Assembly: GCA_020633435.1 (NCBI GenBank) | Contig: JACKDP010000010.1 | Span: forward strand, 186,001-250,000 | DNA length: 64,000 nucleotides | Direction: 5' to 3' | Origin: Myxococcales bacterium | GTDB taxonomy: Bacteria > Myxococcota_A > Bradymonadia > UBA7976 > UBA1532 | Shown: positions 1 to 8,335 of the stretch, piece by piece | How the letters are laid out: every line of letters begins with the position of its first letter | Numbering within the stretch: the first letter of the stretch is position 1 | The notes under the pieces: generated by a model | Told to the model about the DNA's origin: nothing | Seen by the model: only the letters and a program-made list of their open reading frames with translations | Databases searched by the model: none | Program-made: the position numbers and the translations under genes

Positions 1-1806
1 CGGCCCAGCGAGCGCTCCACGGTGCGCAAGGCCCGCCGCGCTCTCATCGGCCTGCCGGTCACCGAGTACCTGCGCCTCAAGCCCCTGCGCCCCCAGGATC
101 TCGGGCCCGCGCTCGCCTCCCTCGCGCCGCTGCCCCAGGGCCTCGCCGAGGCGGCCTGCGTCCAGTCGGCGGGCAACCCGCTGCTGGCCCTGGAGGCCGT
201 GCGCACCTACCTCGAAGACGAGGGCCTGGCCTCGGCGCCCACGGATCCGCTGCGGCTGCTGCGGCAGCGCATCGAGCGGGCCACCAGCGGCGACGGCGGC
301 GGCATGCTGCGCAGCCTGCTCGCCCGGGCGACGCTCCTGGGGCGGGCCTTCACGCTGCGCCCGCTCGCGTATCTCTGCGGCGTGCCTGGGGATCCGGGCG
401 CGCCGGAGCTGGAGGACGACACCGAGCAGGTGGAGGGGCTGCTGGAGCGCGCGGCGGCCGCCGGCCTCATCCGCGAGAACGGCCCGGGCCGCTGGCGCTT
501 CTCCCATGACCTCGTGCGCGCCGAGCTGCGGGAGCTGTGCCGGGCCCTGCCCAACTGGGGGCCCCTGAACCTGGCCTGCGCCGCCCTCAAGAAGGCCCGC
601 GCGGACGCCGACCACTCGGGCATCGAGGTGGAGGTCGTCTCGCGGCACTACTGGGAGGGCGGGGAGCGCGAGCGGGCGCTGCGCCTGGGCATGGTGGGCG
701 TGCGCCGCCTCTTCCTGGCCGGCCTCATGGGCCACACCTCGTCGTTCGTGCGGCGCCTGCTGGGCTGGGAGGATCGCTGCCGCCTGCTCAGCCCGGGCGA
801 GCGGGCCGATCTGCTCTTGCTGGGCAGCGAGGCCTGCGAGCACTCCGGCCAGCCCGACGAGGCCGAGCGCCACGGGCAGGCCGCCCTGGACCTGGCCCGG
901 GAGGGCGAGCTGCTGGTGCATGGCGCCCGCGCCGCCAGCCGGCTGGGGACGCTGCGCCTGCGCGCCGACGACGACCAGGAGGCCGAGCGCTGGCTGTGGG
1001 AGGCCCTGCGCTTCGCCCGCCAGAGCGAGGAGCCCCTGGCCCGGGCGACGAGCAACCGGCTGCTGGGGCAGGTCTACCAGCACCGCGACCAGCTCGATCT
1101 GGCCCGCACGGCGTACGAGAAGGCCCTGGAGGCCGCGCGCGAGGGTCGGCTGCTGTCGGATGAGTTCGAGGCGCGCATGGCCATCGCCCGGCTGGACCGG
1201 CTGGAGGGGGACACCCCCCGGGCCACGGGCACCTTCGAGGCCGTCGCCGAGGAGGCCCCGCCCGCGGGCCTCGACGTCATCGCCCTGAGCGCGCGCCTGG
1301 AGCTGGGCCTCTGCGCCTGGACGGACGACGATCCCGGCGGCGCGTGGCGCATCTTCGAGGAGGTCCGGCGCGGCGCGGCCGGCAACCTGTTCGGCCTCGA
1401 GTTCTACGCCTGCCTCGGGGCGGCCTGGGCCTTCGCCGCCCAGGGGCGCTGGGGCGAGTCCGAGCGGATGATCATGCAGGTGGAGGAGCTGCGCTTCGAC
1501 GTGCGCCTGCACGACGCCGAGGCCGAGCGCCTGCGCCGCGCCCTGCGCGACATGGCGGCGGCCCACCGCCGGCCGGACATCGTCGATCGCGTCGATCAGC
1601 TCGACATCATGGTCCGCACCGTCCACTCCACCCACGACGGCGAGAGCTCGCGCTCCCTCGACACGCTGTCGGGCCTGAGCGAGCTGTCCGTCCTGAGCGA
1701 CCTGCGCCCCACGACCGACGCCCCCCTGGCGCGGCCGGACGGGCGGCGCGCCGATCCCGACCGCGCCACGCTGGAGCCCCCGGGCAAGCGCCCCATCGAC
1801 GACTAG
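1..1806 (+). CDS. Kinase/ATPase/TPR regulator, C-terminal part (cut by left edge)
   Basis: The frame is open to base 1, so the start lies outside the window; about 601 residues are present. The first 180 residues resemble the end of an AAA/STAND-type ATPase module (FSHDLVRAEL near residue 170 is like the conserved end of such ATPases). After that comes a long run of paired helices typical of TPR repeats, for example the Ala/Leu/Glu-rich segments at nt 780-1160. The tail is a hydrophilic Ser/Asp/Pro-rich region. The complete gene at 58727-62263 has the same order (kinase, ATPase, TPR), including a similar FAHVMAREAL stretch, so an N-terminal Ser/Thr kinase upstream is likely but not visible. 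Role: cytoplasmic signalling or scaffolding, substrate unknown. It converges on the M19 gene with 22 bases between stop codons. Confidence 0.7.
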   Translation, partial: RPSERSTVRKARRALIGLPVTEYLRLKPLRPQDLGPALASLAPLPQGLAEAACVQSAGNPLLALEAVRTYLEDEGLASAPTDPLRLLRQRIERATSGDGGGMLRSLLARATLLGRAFTLRPLAYLCGVPGDPGAPELEDDTEQVEGLLERAAAAGLIRENGPGRWRFSHDLVRAELRELCRALPNWGPLNLACAALKKARADADHSGIEVEVVSRHYWEGGERERALRLGMVGVRRLFLAGLMGHTSSFVRRLLGWEDRCRLLSPGERADLLLLGSEACEHSGQPDEAERHGQAALDLAREGELLVHGARAASRLGTLRLRADDDQEAERWLWEALRFARQSEEPLARATSNRLLGQVYQHRDQLDLARTAYEKALEAAREGRLLSDEFEARMAIARLDRLEGDTPRATGTFEAVAEEAPPAGLDVIALSARLELGLCAWTDDDPGGAWRIFEEVRRGAAGNLFGLEFYACLGAAWAFAAQGRWGESERMIMQVEELRFDVRLHDAEAERLRRALRDMAAAHRRPDIVDRVDQLDIMVRTVHSTHDGESSRSLDTLSGLSELSVLSDLRPTTDAPLARPDGRRADPDRATLEPPGKRPIDD

Positions 1807-1828
1807 CGCCGAGAAAAGTCGAGAGATT

Positions 1829-2854
1829 TCAGGGGGTTGGGCGCAGTCGCGCCCAGCTCGCCAGGAAGTTGCGCCCCAGGGCCCCCTGGATGGCGTCGGG
1901 CGTCCAGCCCCGATCGAGGAGCACCTGCACCAGCCAGGGCCAGGTGGCCGCGGAGCGCAGATCGCGGGGCGGCAGGATGGCCCCGTCGTAGTCGCTGCCG
2001 ACGGCCACGGCCTGCGGGCCGCCGACGCGCACGATGTGCTCCAGGTGCTCGGCGACCATGGCGGCGTCGCGCGGGCCGCCCCGGCGCCGCAGGAACGCGG
2101 TGTGGAACATCACCCCGACGACGCCCCCCGAGTCGGCGATGGCGCGGATCTGGCGGTCGTCGAGGTTGCGCCAGTGGGGCCGCACGCCGTCGACGCCGGT
2201 GTGGGTGACGATGAGGGGCAGCCCGGGATCGTGGGCGTCTACGGCGTCCCAGAAGGCGTCGGGGTGGATGTGGGCCAGATCGAGGAAGACGCGGGCGGCG
2301 TCGAGCTGCTCGATCTGGCGGCGGCCGTGGGCCGAGAGGCCCCGGTGGCGCCGCAGCCGCGAGGCCGGCGACGAGGTGGCCCCGGCGCGGTTGCTGGTGA
2401 GGTGGACGAGGGTGACGCGGGTCAGCAGCCGGTCGGCCACCGAGGCGGGGCCGTCCGGGGCGGCGTCGAAGGCGTTGCCCCCTTGCACGGCCAGCAGCAC
2501 GGCGTGGGCCCCCGCCTCCCGGACGCGGTGGTACTCGGCGGCGTCCCGCGCGAAGGCCAGCCGGCCGCCCGCTCGCGTCACCAGGGCCTGCATCCGGGCG
2601 AGGTTGCGCTGGAACGTCCGCCACCGCCCGCCCGCCGTGCGCACGGGGTTGGTGGTGATGGACCACATGGCCCCCGAGACCTCGCCGGCGTCCATCCGCG
2701 GCAGGTCGGCGTGGGCGAACCGCCGCAGGAACCAGGGCCGGTGGGCCACCAGGGGGTCGTAGCCCCAGAGCCGCGGCGGGATGAAGGTGTCGAGGTGCAG
2801 GTCGATGAGGTCGCTGGCCCGGGCGAGGGCCCGCGCCTCGTCGGAGGGGGTCAT
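1829..2854 (-). CDS. M19 (renal dipeptidase-like) metal-dependent hydrolase, altered metal ligand
   Basis: Peptidase family M19 members are TIM-barrel dizinc enzymes that cleave dipeptides. The 341 residues match the family in length. Visible ligands are H20 and D22 (DLHLDTF), a His in FLDLAHIHPDAF, a His in IVTHTG, the HWRNLDD segment, and the late Asp in GSDYDG. The bridging Glu of the usual EGG motif is Gln here (Q124 in AVQGGN), so activity may be weak or changed. No signal peptide is seen, so it is probably cytoplasmic. The start is the ATG that overlaps the upstream stop as ATGA; the frame runs further upstream but only through the HAD gene in another frame. It is the last gene of the operon running from 5139, so translation is probably coupled to the HAD gene. 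Confidence 0.85.
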   Translation of the reverse strand: MTPSDEARALARASDLIDLHLDTFIPPRLWGYDPLVAHRPWFLRRFAHADLPRMDAGEVSGAMWSITTNPVRTAGGRWRTFQRNLARMQALVTRAGGRLAFARDAAEYHRVREAGAHAVLLAVQGGNAFDAAPDGPASVADRLLTRVTLVHLTSNRAGATSSPASRLRRHRGLSAHGRRQIEQLDAARVFLDLAHIHPDAFWDAVDAHDPGLPLIVTHTGVDGVRPHWRNLDDRQIRAIADSGGVVGVMFHTAFLRRRGGPRDAAMVAEHLEHIVRVGGPQAVAVGSDYDGAILPPRDLRSAATWPWLVQVLLDRGWTPDAIQGALGRNFLASWARLRPTP

Positions 2855-3705
2855 CCGAGCAGCGCCGCGATCTGCTCCACCCGCGTCAGCAGGCTGCCGC
2901 GCGGGTGGTCCGCCAGGAAGGCCGTCTCCCAGGGCGGGGTGAAGGCGTTGGTCATCAGCGCCACGCGGGCGCCGAGGGCGAACGGCAGGGCCAGGTCCAG
3001 CTCGAAGATGTCGCCCACCACCACCACGTCGGTCCAGGCCGCGCCCTGGGCCTGGCGCAGGGCGTCGAGGACCTCGAAGTAGTGGCGCCGCCGCAGCAGG
3101 ACGGGCCGGTCCAGGCCGGCCAGCGTCATGGCCTCGGGCACGGCGTCGAAGGCGTCGTCGATGAAGTACTTCTTCGCCCGGCCGTGGACCCGTTTCGCCA
3201 GCCATTCCAGGGTGTTGGAGCCGTCGGGCTGCGCGCCCATGGCCCGCACCTTCCGCTGCACGGCGTCGGTGTGGCTGTTGGTCACGATGTAGACGGGGGC
3301 GTCGGCCAGGCTCTCCAGCAGGGCGCCGGCGCCGGGGCGCGGGGCGTCCTCCGTCTTGCCGTAGTTGTACTTGTAGAGGATGGCGTCGAGCACGCGGCTG
3401 CGGTCGAGGGCGTCGGTCAGGCGGCCGAAGTGGTCCAGGATGCGGCGGGCCACCGGCATGATGCGCAGGTAGGGATCCACGGACGCTGGCGCCACGATGC
3501 GGTCCAGGAAGAGCCAGCCATGGGCCCCGGGGTTGGCGGCCACCTCGGCCTCGAAGCCGCGGGCCAGGGCGTCGACCTCGTCGTAGGGCCGGTCCACCAG
3601 GGCGGCGATGTCGTCCAGGTAGCCCTGGCGGAAGGGCGCGCCCTCCCGCTCGGCGTCGGTCATGGTGCCGTCGAAGTCGAGGACCAGCAGGCCGGGGGTG
3701 TCCAC
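2851..3705 (-). CDS. HAD-superfamily hydrolase
   Basis: 284-residue haloacid dehalogenase-type phosphatase. Motif I is LDFDGTMTD with D10 as nucleophile and D12 as acid/base. Motif II is YIVTNS near residue 138, and motif IV is VVVGDIFELDLAL near residue 235. The region between motifs I and II is a helical cap, so it resembles subfamily I enzymes; the substrate cannot be deduced. The start is GTG with a strong aaggagg ribosome site 7 bases upstream (3713-3719). The stop overlaps the start of the M19 gene by four bases. The gene follows the acyl-CoA dehydrogenase by 17 bases, consistent with one transcript. Confidence 0.85.
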   Translation of the reverse strand: MDTPGLLVLDFDGTMTDAEREGAPFRQGYLDDIAALVDRPYDEVDALARGFEAEVAANPGAHGWLFLDRIVAPASVDPYLRIMPVARRILDHFGRLTDALDRSRVLDAILYKYNYGKTEDAPRPGAGALLESLADAPVYIVTNSHTDAVQRKVRAMGAQPDGSNTLEWLAKRVHGRAKKYFIDDAFDAVPEAMTLAGLDRPVLLRRRHYFEVLDALRQAQGAAWTDVVVVGDIFELDLALPFALGARVALMTNAFTPPWETAFLADHPRGSLLTRVEQIAALLG

Positions 3706-3722
3706 GGGGGCGCCTCCTTCTC

Positions 3723-4868
3723 TCAGAGCCCGAACTGCGTCCGGGCGATGATCTCGTTCATGACCTCGGTGGTCCCGCCGCCGATGGGCAGCAGCCGGGC
3801 GTCGCGGCTGAGCCGCTCCACCCGCGTCTCGCGCATGTAGCCCATGCCGCCGAGGATCTGCACCGCATCATGGCAGACCGACACGGCGACTTCCGCCGCG
3901 AAGTTCTTGGCCATGCTCACGGCGGCCACGTCCACCTGGCCAGCGCGGGCGGCCAGGGCCACCTCGTAGCTCAGGGCGCGGGCGGCGCGGACGCGGGTGG
4001 CCATGTCGGCCAGCTTGTGCCGGGTGACCTGGAACTTCGCCACCGGGCGGCCGAAGGCGTGGCGCTCGCGGGCCCAGGCGAGGGCGTCGTTCAGGGCGAT
4101 CTCGGCCGTCGCGTGGCCGGTGAAGGCCAGCGCCAGGCGCTCCCCCTGGAACCCCTGCATCAGGGCGAAGAACCCCGAGCCCTCGGCCCCGATGCGGTGG
4201 GACGTGGGCACCCGCACCCCGTCGAAGGCCAGCTCGGCGGTGTCGCTGGCCCGCCAGCCCGTCTTGTGCAGCGCCCGCGAGACCTGGAAGCCCGGCATGT
4301 CGCGCTCGACCACGAAGAACGTCAGGCCGCGGTGCGGGTCGTCGCTGGTCCGGGCCAGGACGGTCACCTGGTCGGCGCGCACGCCGCTGGTGATGAAGAG
4401 CTTGGCCCCGTCGAGGACGTAGTGGTCGCCGTCGCGCCGGGCCCGGGTGCGGATGCCCGCCACGTCGCTGCCGGTGCCGGGCTCGGTGATGGCCAGGGCC
4501 GCGATGCGCTCGCCCCGCAGCACGGGCGGCACGAAGCGCGCCTGCTGCTCGGGGGTGCCCAGCTTGAGGATGTGGGGCAGGGCGATGCCATGGGAGTTGA
4601 GCCCCATGACCACCCCGGTGGAGCCGCCGTGCAGCAGGCCCTCGATGGCCATCAGCGGCAGCAGCACGTCCTCGCCCGCGCCGCCGACGTGCTCGGGGAA
4701 GCCCGCGCCCAGGATGCCCAGCGCCGCCGCCTGCCCATAGAGCGACCGCGGGAAGGACTCGGCCTCCTCCCAGGCGACGGCGTGGGGGGCGATCTCGGCC
4801 TCCGCGAAGCGGCGGCAGGTGCTGCGGAAGAGCGCGGCGTCGGCGTCGACGGGGTGGGGCTTCAGCAT
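3723..4868 (-). CDS. Acyl-CoA dehydrogenase
   Basis: 381-residue FAD-dependent acyl-CoA dehydrogenase, which introduces the alpha-beta double bond in acyl-CoA and passes electrons to ETF. Seen: N-terminal helical domain, the FAD-contacting ALAITEPGTGSDVAGI near residue 130, the KLFITSG strand, the AFGRPVAKFQ helix, and the C-terminal QILGGMGYMRE. The C-terminal loop reads PIGGGTTEVM, without the Glu used by short- and medium-chain enzymes. In long-chain and isovaleryl types the base sits earlier on a helix, and FQGERLALAF here resembles that arrangement. A long-chain or branched-chain substrate is therefore more likely. The start ATG has no clear ribosome site. The gene lies 13 bases after the NifU-like gene. 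Confidence 0.9.
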   Translation of the reverse strand: MLKPHPVDADAALFRSTCRRFAEAEIAPHAVAWEEAESFPRSLYGQAAALGILGAGFPEHVGGAGEDVLLPLMAIEGLLHGGSTGVVMGLNSHGIALPHILKLGTPEQQARFVPPVLRGERIAALAITEPGTGSDVAGIRTRARRDGDHYVLDGAKLFITSGVRADQVTVLARTSDDPHRGLTFFVVERDMPGFQVSRALHKTGWRASDTAELAFDGVRVPTSHRIGAEGSGFFALMQGFQGERLALAFTGHATAEIALNDALAWARERHAFGRPVAKFQVTRHKLADMATRVRAARALSYEVALAARAGQVDVAAVSMAKNFAAEVAVSVCHDAVQILGGMGYMRETRVERLSRDARLLPIGGGTTEVMNEIIARTQFGL

Positions 4869-4881
4869 GAGGGCACCAACG

Positions 4882-5139
4882 CTATGAATAGTAAGGGTTT
4901 TCTCCCGAGCCGTGGTCGGTGACGTCCACGACGTTCTCGACCCGGGGGAAGGCCCGGCGGATGGCCTCCTCGACGCCGTTGCGCAGCGTGGCGGCCGAGG
5001 CCGAGCAGCCCTGGCAGCCCCCGGACATGCGCAGGTAGACGGTGCGGTTGGCGTAGTCCACCAGGTCGATGCGGCCGCCGTGGGACGCCACCTGGGGGTT
5101 GACCTCGTCGTCGAGGAGCTTCTGGATCTGGTGCCGCAT
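4882..5139 (-). CDS. NifU-like C-terminal domain Fe-S scaffold protein
   Basis: 85-residue protein made only of the NifU C-terminal (Nfu) domain, which carries a [4Fe-4S] cluster between two subunits and delivers it to apoproteins. The cluster motif is GGCQGCSAS with C42 and C45. The preceding SHGGRIDLVDY and the following TLRNGVEEAI are typical of the family. It is the first gene of the operon leading into the acyl-CoA dehydrogenase, HAD and M19 genes. A functional link is plausible because acyl-CoA dehydrogenases feed an Fe-S electron chain, but this is inference. It diverges from the CotH gene across 159 bases. Confidence 0.93.
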   Translation of the reverse strand: MRHQIQKLLDDEVNPQVASHGGRIDLVDYANRTVYLRMSGGCQGCSASAATLRNGVEEAIRRAFPRVENVVDVTDHGSGENPYYS

Positions 5140-5298
5140 GCGTGACCTTGGCGGATGGTGCGCCGATCGGATCGTCGGGGGGCAGGAGAGGTTGCGCGGC
5201 GTCGAAAGTCAAGGGGCGCCCCGCCGCCGGGCGGTGTGATTCCAGTCGTAGGGGAAAGATACGCTCTGCTACCGTGTCGACCGGGGCTGGAGGTGATC

Positions 5299-7245
5299 AT
5301 GCGGTGGTGGCTGGCGCTCGTCGCGGTGGCGGTGCTCGGGTGTGATGACGGTGGGGCCGGCCAGGAGGCCGTCGACGCGGCCGTCGCCGCCGACATGGGG
5401 GACGCGGCCCGGCCGGTGGACGAGGGGCTCCGCCCCGACGGCTCGCCCCCGCGCGACGCCGCCCCGCCGGACGCCGGCGAGACCGACGCGGCGCGCCCCG
5501 CGACGCCCGCGCCGCCGGCGGACGCCCGGGTGGCCGACGCCGAGGTGCCCGCCGACGCGGCCGCCGCCGACGCGACGCCGCCGGTCGACGCCGCGCCCCC
5601 CATCGACGCGGCCCCGGAGGCCGACGCCGCCGTCGACGCCGCCCCGCCCGAGCCCGACCGCAGCGACGAGGCCTTCGATCCGGGCCACCTGATGCGGGTG
5701 GAGATCGAGGTCCCCCCCGAGGACTGGGAGCGCCTGCGGCTGGAGGGCCGCAGCTTCGCCACCATCTTCCAGCCCGGCTGCCTCGATCAGCCCTTCCCCG
5801 ATCCGTTCACCTGGCACGAGGCCACCGTCACCATCGACGGCGAGCGCTTCGAGGGCGTCGGCATCCGCAAGAAGGGCTTCCTGGGATCGCTGAGCGACAC
5901 CCGGCCCTCCATCAAGGTGCACTTCGAGAAGTTCGGCGCCCAGGCCCGCTTCCGCGGCCTCGAGCGCATGACCTTCAACAACAACCGCCAGGACAACAGC
6001 CAGATGCGGCAGTGCGTGGCCTACCAGGCCTTCGCCGCCGCGGGGGTGCCGGCCCCGCGCTGCAGCCTCGCGCATGTCTCGGTGAACGGGCAGTCGCTCG
6101 GGGTGTACAGCCACATCGAGTCGATGAAAAAGGCCTTTGTTCGCAGGCACTTCGAGGATGACGAGGGCCCCTTCTTCGAGGGGCAGTTCTCCGACTTCCG
6201 CGACGGCTGGCTGGGGACCTTCGCCCAGAAGACCAACGAAGACATGCCCCAGCCGGCGGCCATCGAGGATCTCACGGCCATCCTGCAGCTCCCCGACGAC
6301 GAGCTCTTCGCCGCCCTCGGCGCCCGCGTGGATCTGGCGAACTTCTACCGCTTCTGGACGATGGAGGCGGTGACGTCCCACTGGGATGGCTACTCGGGCA
6401 ACGCCAACAACTACTACTTCTACGACGACCCCACGACGGGGCGGGTGTTCTTCATGCCCTGGGGCACCGACGGCACCTTCCAGCGCAGCCCGTTCGGGGC
6501 GGGCGCCGCGGCGTCGGTGCAGATCGCCGGGCTGCTGAACCGCCGGCTGTACCTGCACCCCGAGGGCGGCGCCATCTACGTGCGGGCCCTGCGCGAGAGC
6601 CTGGCGGCGTTCGACGAGGCCGCCCTGCTGGCGCGGATGGATCAGATCGCCGCCCTCGTGCGCCCGGCCCTGCACGCCGAGCAGGCGGGGGGCTTCGACC
6701 GCGCGGTGGCCGATCTGCGGACGTACATCGGCGCCCAGCGGCAGCGCATCACCGCCGAGATCGCCAACGGGCCCGCGCGGGTCGGCGGCCAGCTCCGGGC
6801 GCCGTTCTGCCAGCCCCAGGTCGGCGAGCTGGACCTGCGCTTCGACACGACGTGGGGCACCTACCCGGGCGATCCCTTCGCCGCGGGCACCGGCGCCCTC
6901 GTCGGCACCCTCAACGGCATGCCCATCGCCGGCGGGCCGGTGGGCAGCCAGGCCGGGACGGAGCCGGCGGGGGCCGATCGCGGGCAGGCCATCGTGCTGG
7001 GCGCCATCACCCAGGGCCAGAACCGGCTGCAGGTGCGCGTCCGCATCGAGCCGGCGGTGCTGGGGGAGGCCGAGCTGGCCGTGGACGACAACCTCGTCTC
7101 GGTGGTGCTGCAGCAGGTCGCCTTCGGGCGCACGACGAACGTGGGCCTGGGCTACCGCGGGACGCTCACCTTCGAGCAGCAGGGCGACGCGCCGGGCGCG
7201 CCGGTCGTCGGCCGCGTCGTCGTCGATCTCATGCGGCCGCGGTAG
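5299..7245 (+). CDS. CotH-kinase family lipoprotein
   Basis: 648 residues. The N-terminus MRWWLALVAVAVLGC is a lipoprotein signal peptide with the acceptor Cys at 15, followed by about 110 residues of Asp/Ala/Pro linker. The CotH-type kinase domain spans roughly residues 130-450: Lys in RPSIKVHFEKF, Glu in LGVYSHIESM, HWDGYSGNANNYYFY and PWGTDGTF. CotH proteins are secreted or spore-coat atypical kinases; the Bacillus member phosphorylates coat proteins. The usual WDxD is WGTD here, so one acidic residue is absent. The last 180 residues form a beta-rich domain of unknown role. The ATG is chosen for the signal peptide and a ggagg ribosome site. A TACGCT hexamer at 5260-5265 could be a -10 element. 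The stop abuts the stop of the convergent gene with no spacer. Confidence 0.85.
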   Translation: MRWWLALVAVAVLGCDDGGAGQEAVDAAVAADMGDAARPVDEGLRPDGSPPRDAAPPDAGETDAARPATPAPPADARVADAEVPADAAAADATPPVDAAPPIDAAPEADAAVDAAPPEPDRSDEAFDPGHLMRVEIEVPPEDWERLRLEGRSFATIFQPGCLDQPFPDPFTWHEATVTIDGERFEGVGIRKKGFLGSLSDTRPSIKVHFEKFGAQARFRGLERMTFNNNRQDNSQMRQCVAYQAFAAAGVPAPRCSLAHVSVNGQSLGVYSHIESMKKAFVRRHFEDDEGPFFEGQFSDFRDGWLGTFAQKTNEDMPQPAAIEDLTAILQLPDDELFAALGARVDLANFYRFWTMEAVTSHWDGYSGNANNYYFYDDPTTGRVFFMPWGTDGTFQRSPFGAGAAASVQIAGLLNRRLYLHPEGGAIYVRALRESLAAFDEAALLARMDQIAALVRPALHAEQAGGFDRAVADLRTYIGAQRQRITAEIANGPARVGGQLRAPFCQPQVGELDLRFDTTWGTYPGDPFAAGTGALVGTLNGMPIAGGPVGSQAGTEPAGADRGQAIVLGAITQGQNRLQVRVRIEPAVLGEAELAVDDNLVSVVLQQVAFGRTTNVGLGYRGTLTFEQQGDAPGAPVVGRVVVDLMRPR

Positions 7246-8208
7246 CTACTCCCGAAACCAGGCGCGCAGGAGCGCCTCGGCCGGCTTGCCCCGGGGCATG
7301 TAGCCCTTGTCCTCGAAGCCGCCGCGCCCCGTCCAGATCCACACACAGGCCCCGGCCACGCCGGGCTGGTCGCGCCAGGTGTCGATGAAGGCGGCGTAGG
7401 CCCGAGCCTGCTCCCCCATGTCCGGGGGCGTCTCGGCGCCGTAGTGGTAGGGCCGCCGCGCGCCGCCCTCCACGCTGGGGTAGCCCATCTCGGTGAAGAG
7501 CAGGGGGCGCGGGATCCACGCGTGCCACGCCAGCAGCCAGCGGCGGATGCCGCGCCAGGCGCGCGTCAGGTCGAGGGTGGTGGCCCCGTCGCGGCTGGTG
7601 ATGGGGTGGTAGGCGTTCAGGCCCACGGCGTCGAGGGCGTCCCAGAAGCCGACGTGCTGGAAGTGGTCCCAGTTGGCCGAGTAGATGAGCTGCCCGCGGA
7701 ACACCCCGCGCACCGCCGCGATGAGCTGCCGCCAGCGCGGCTCGTCGGCCTCCAGCGTGCCCAGCTCGCTGCCCACCGACAGCCAGCCGGCGCCGGCCTC
7801 GGCCCCCAGGCGGGCGTAGTGCAGGATGAACCGCTCATACGCCGCCCACCAGCGCCCGCGGTCGCGGGGGCTGAGGGTGCCGCGCCACTGGCCGGGCTCG
7901 ATGCGCGCCAGCTTCACGATGGGGAAGACGAGCACGTCCAGGCCCACCGCCCGGGCGTGGGCGATGACCGCCCGCACCTTCGCGTCGTCGGTGCCCCACT
8001 CGTAGGGCCCGAGGGTGTCGCTCGTCACGTCCACCTGGGCCCACTGCACCACGACCATGACGAGGTTGGCGCCCAGGTCTTTGATCTCATTGAGGTTCTG
8101 GGCCAGCTCGGCCGCCGTGGCCTCCCCCTCGAAGTGGGGCGCGAGGGCGACGCAGCGGACGGGGGGCGGGGCGGCGAGCAGGGTGAGGGAGAGCAGGGGG
8201 GCGAGCAC
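7246..8208 (-). CDS. Secreted GH113-like glycoside hydrolase
   Basis: 320 residues. A short hydrophobic N-terminus (LLSLTLLAAP) suggests Sec export. The rest is a TIM barrel like GH113 beta-1,4-mannanases and related glycosidase-like proteins. Candidate catalytic acids are E148 in LSVGSELG (acid/base at the end of strand 4) and E240 in LLFTEMGYPS (nucleophile at strand 7), the spacing expected of clan GH-A. GLNAYHP near residue 196 and VWIWTGRGG near the end are also family-like. The polysaccharide substrate is not determined. The start is GTG with ggag 4-7 bases upstream of the spacer. It converges exactly on the CotH gene and diverges from the giant surface protein across 127 bases. Confidence 0.8.
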   Translation of the reverse strand: MLAPLLSLTLLAAPPPVRCVALAPHFEGEATAAELAQNLNEIKDLGANLVMVVVQWAQVDVTSDTLGPYEWGTDDAKVRAVIAHARAVGLDVLVFPIVKLARIEPGQWRGTLSPRDRGRWWAAYERFILHYARLGAEAGAGWLSVGSELGTLEADEPRWRQLIAAVRGVFRGQLIYSANWDHFQHVGFWDALDAVGLNAYHPITSRDGATTLDLTRAWRGIRRWLLAWHAWIPRPLLFTEMGYPSVEGGARRPYHYGAETPPDMGEQARAYAAFIDTWRDQPGVAGACVWIWTGRGGFEDKGYMPRGKPAEALLRAWFRE

Positions 8209-8335
8209 CGGCGCTCCACGGGCCAGACGTCTCGCGCCACGTTACTGACCTGTCGCGCCAACGTCCATCTGGCGCTTGAATCGGACGGGGCGGCCTCGCA
8301 GGATGCGTCCGGGATCAGGCTGGGAGAGCACGTCC

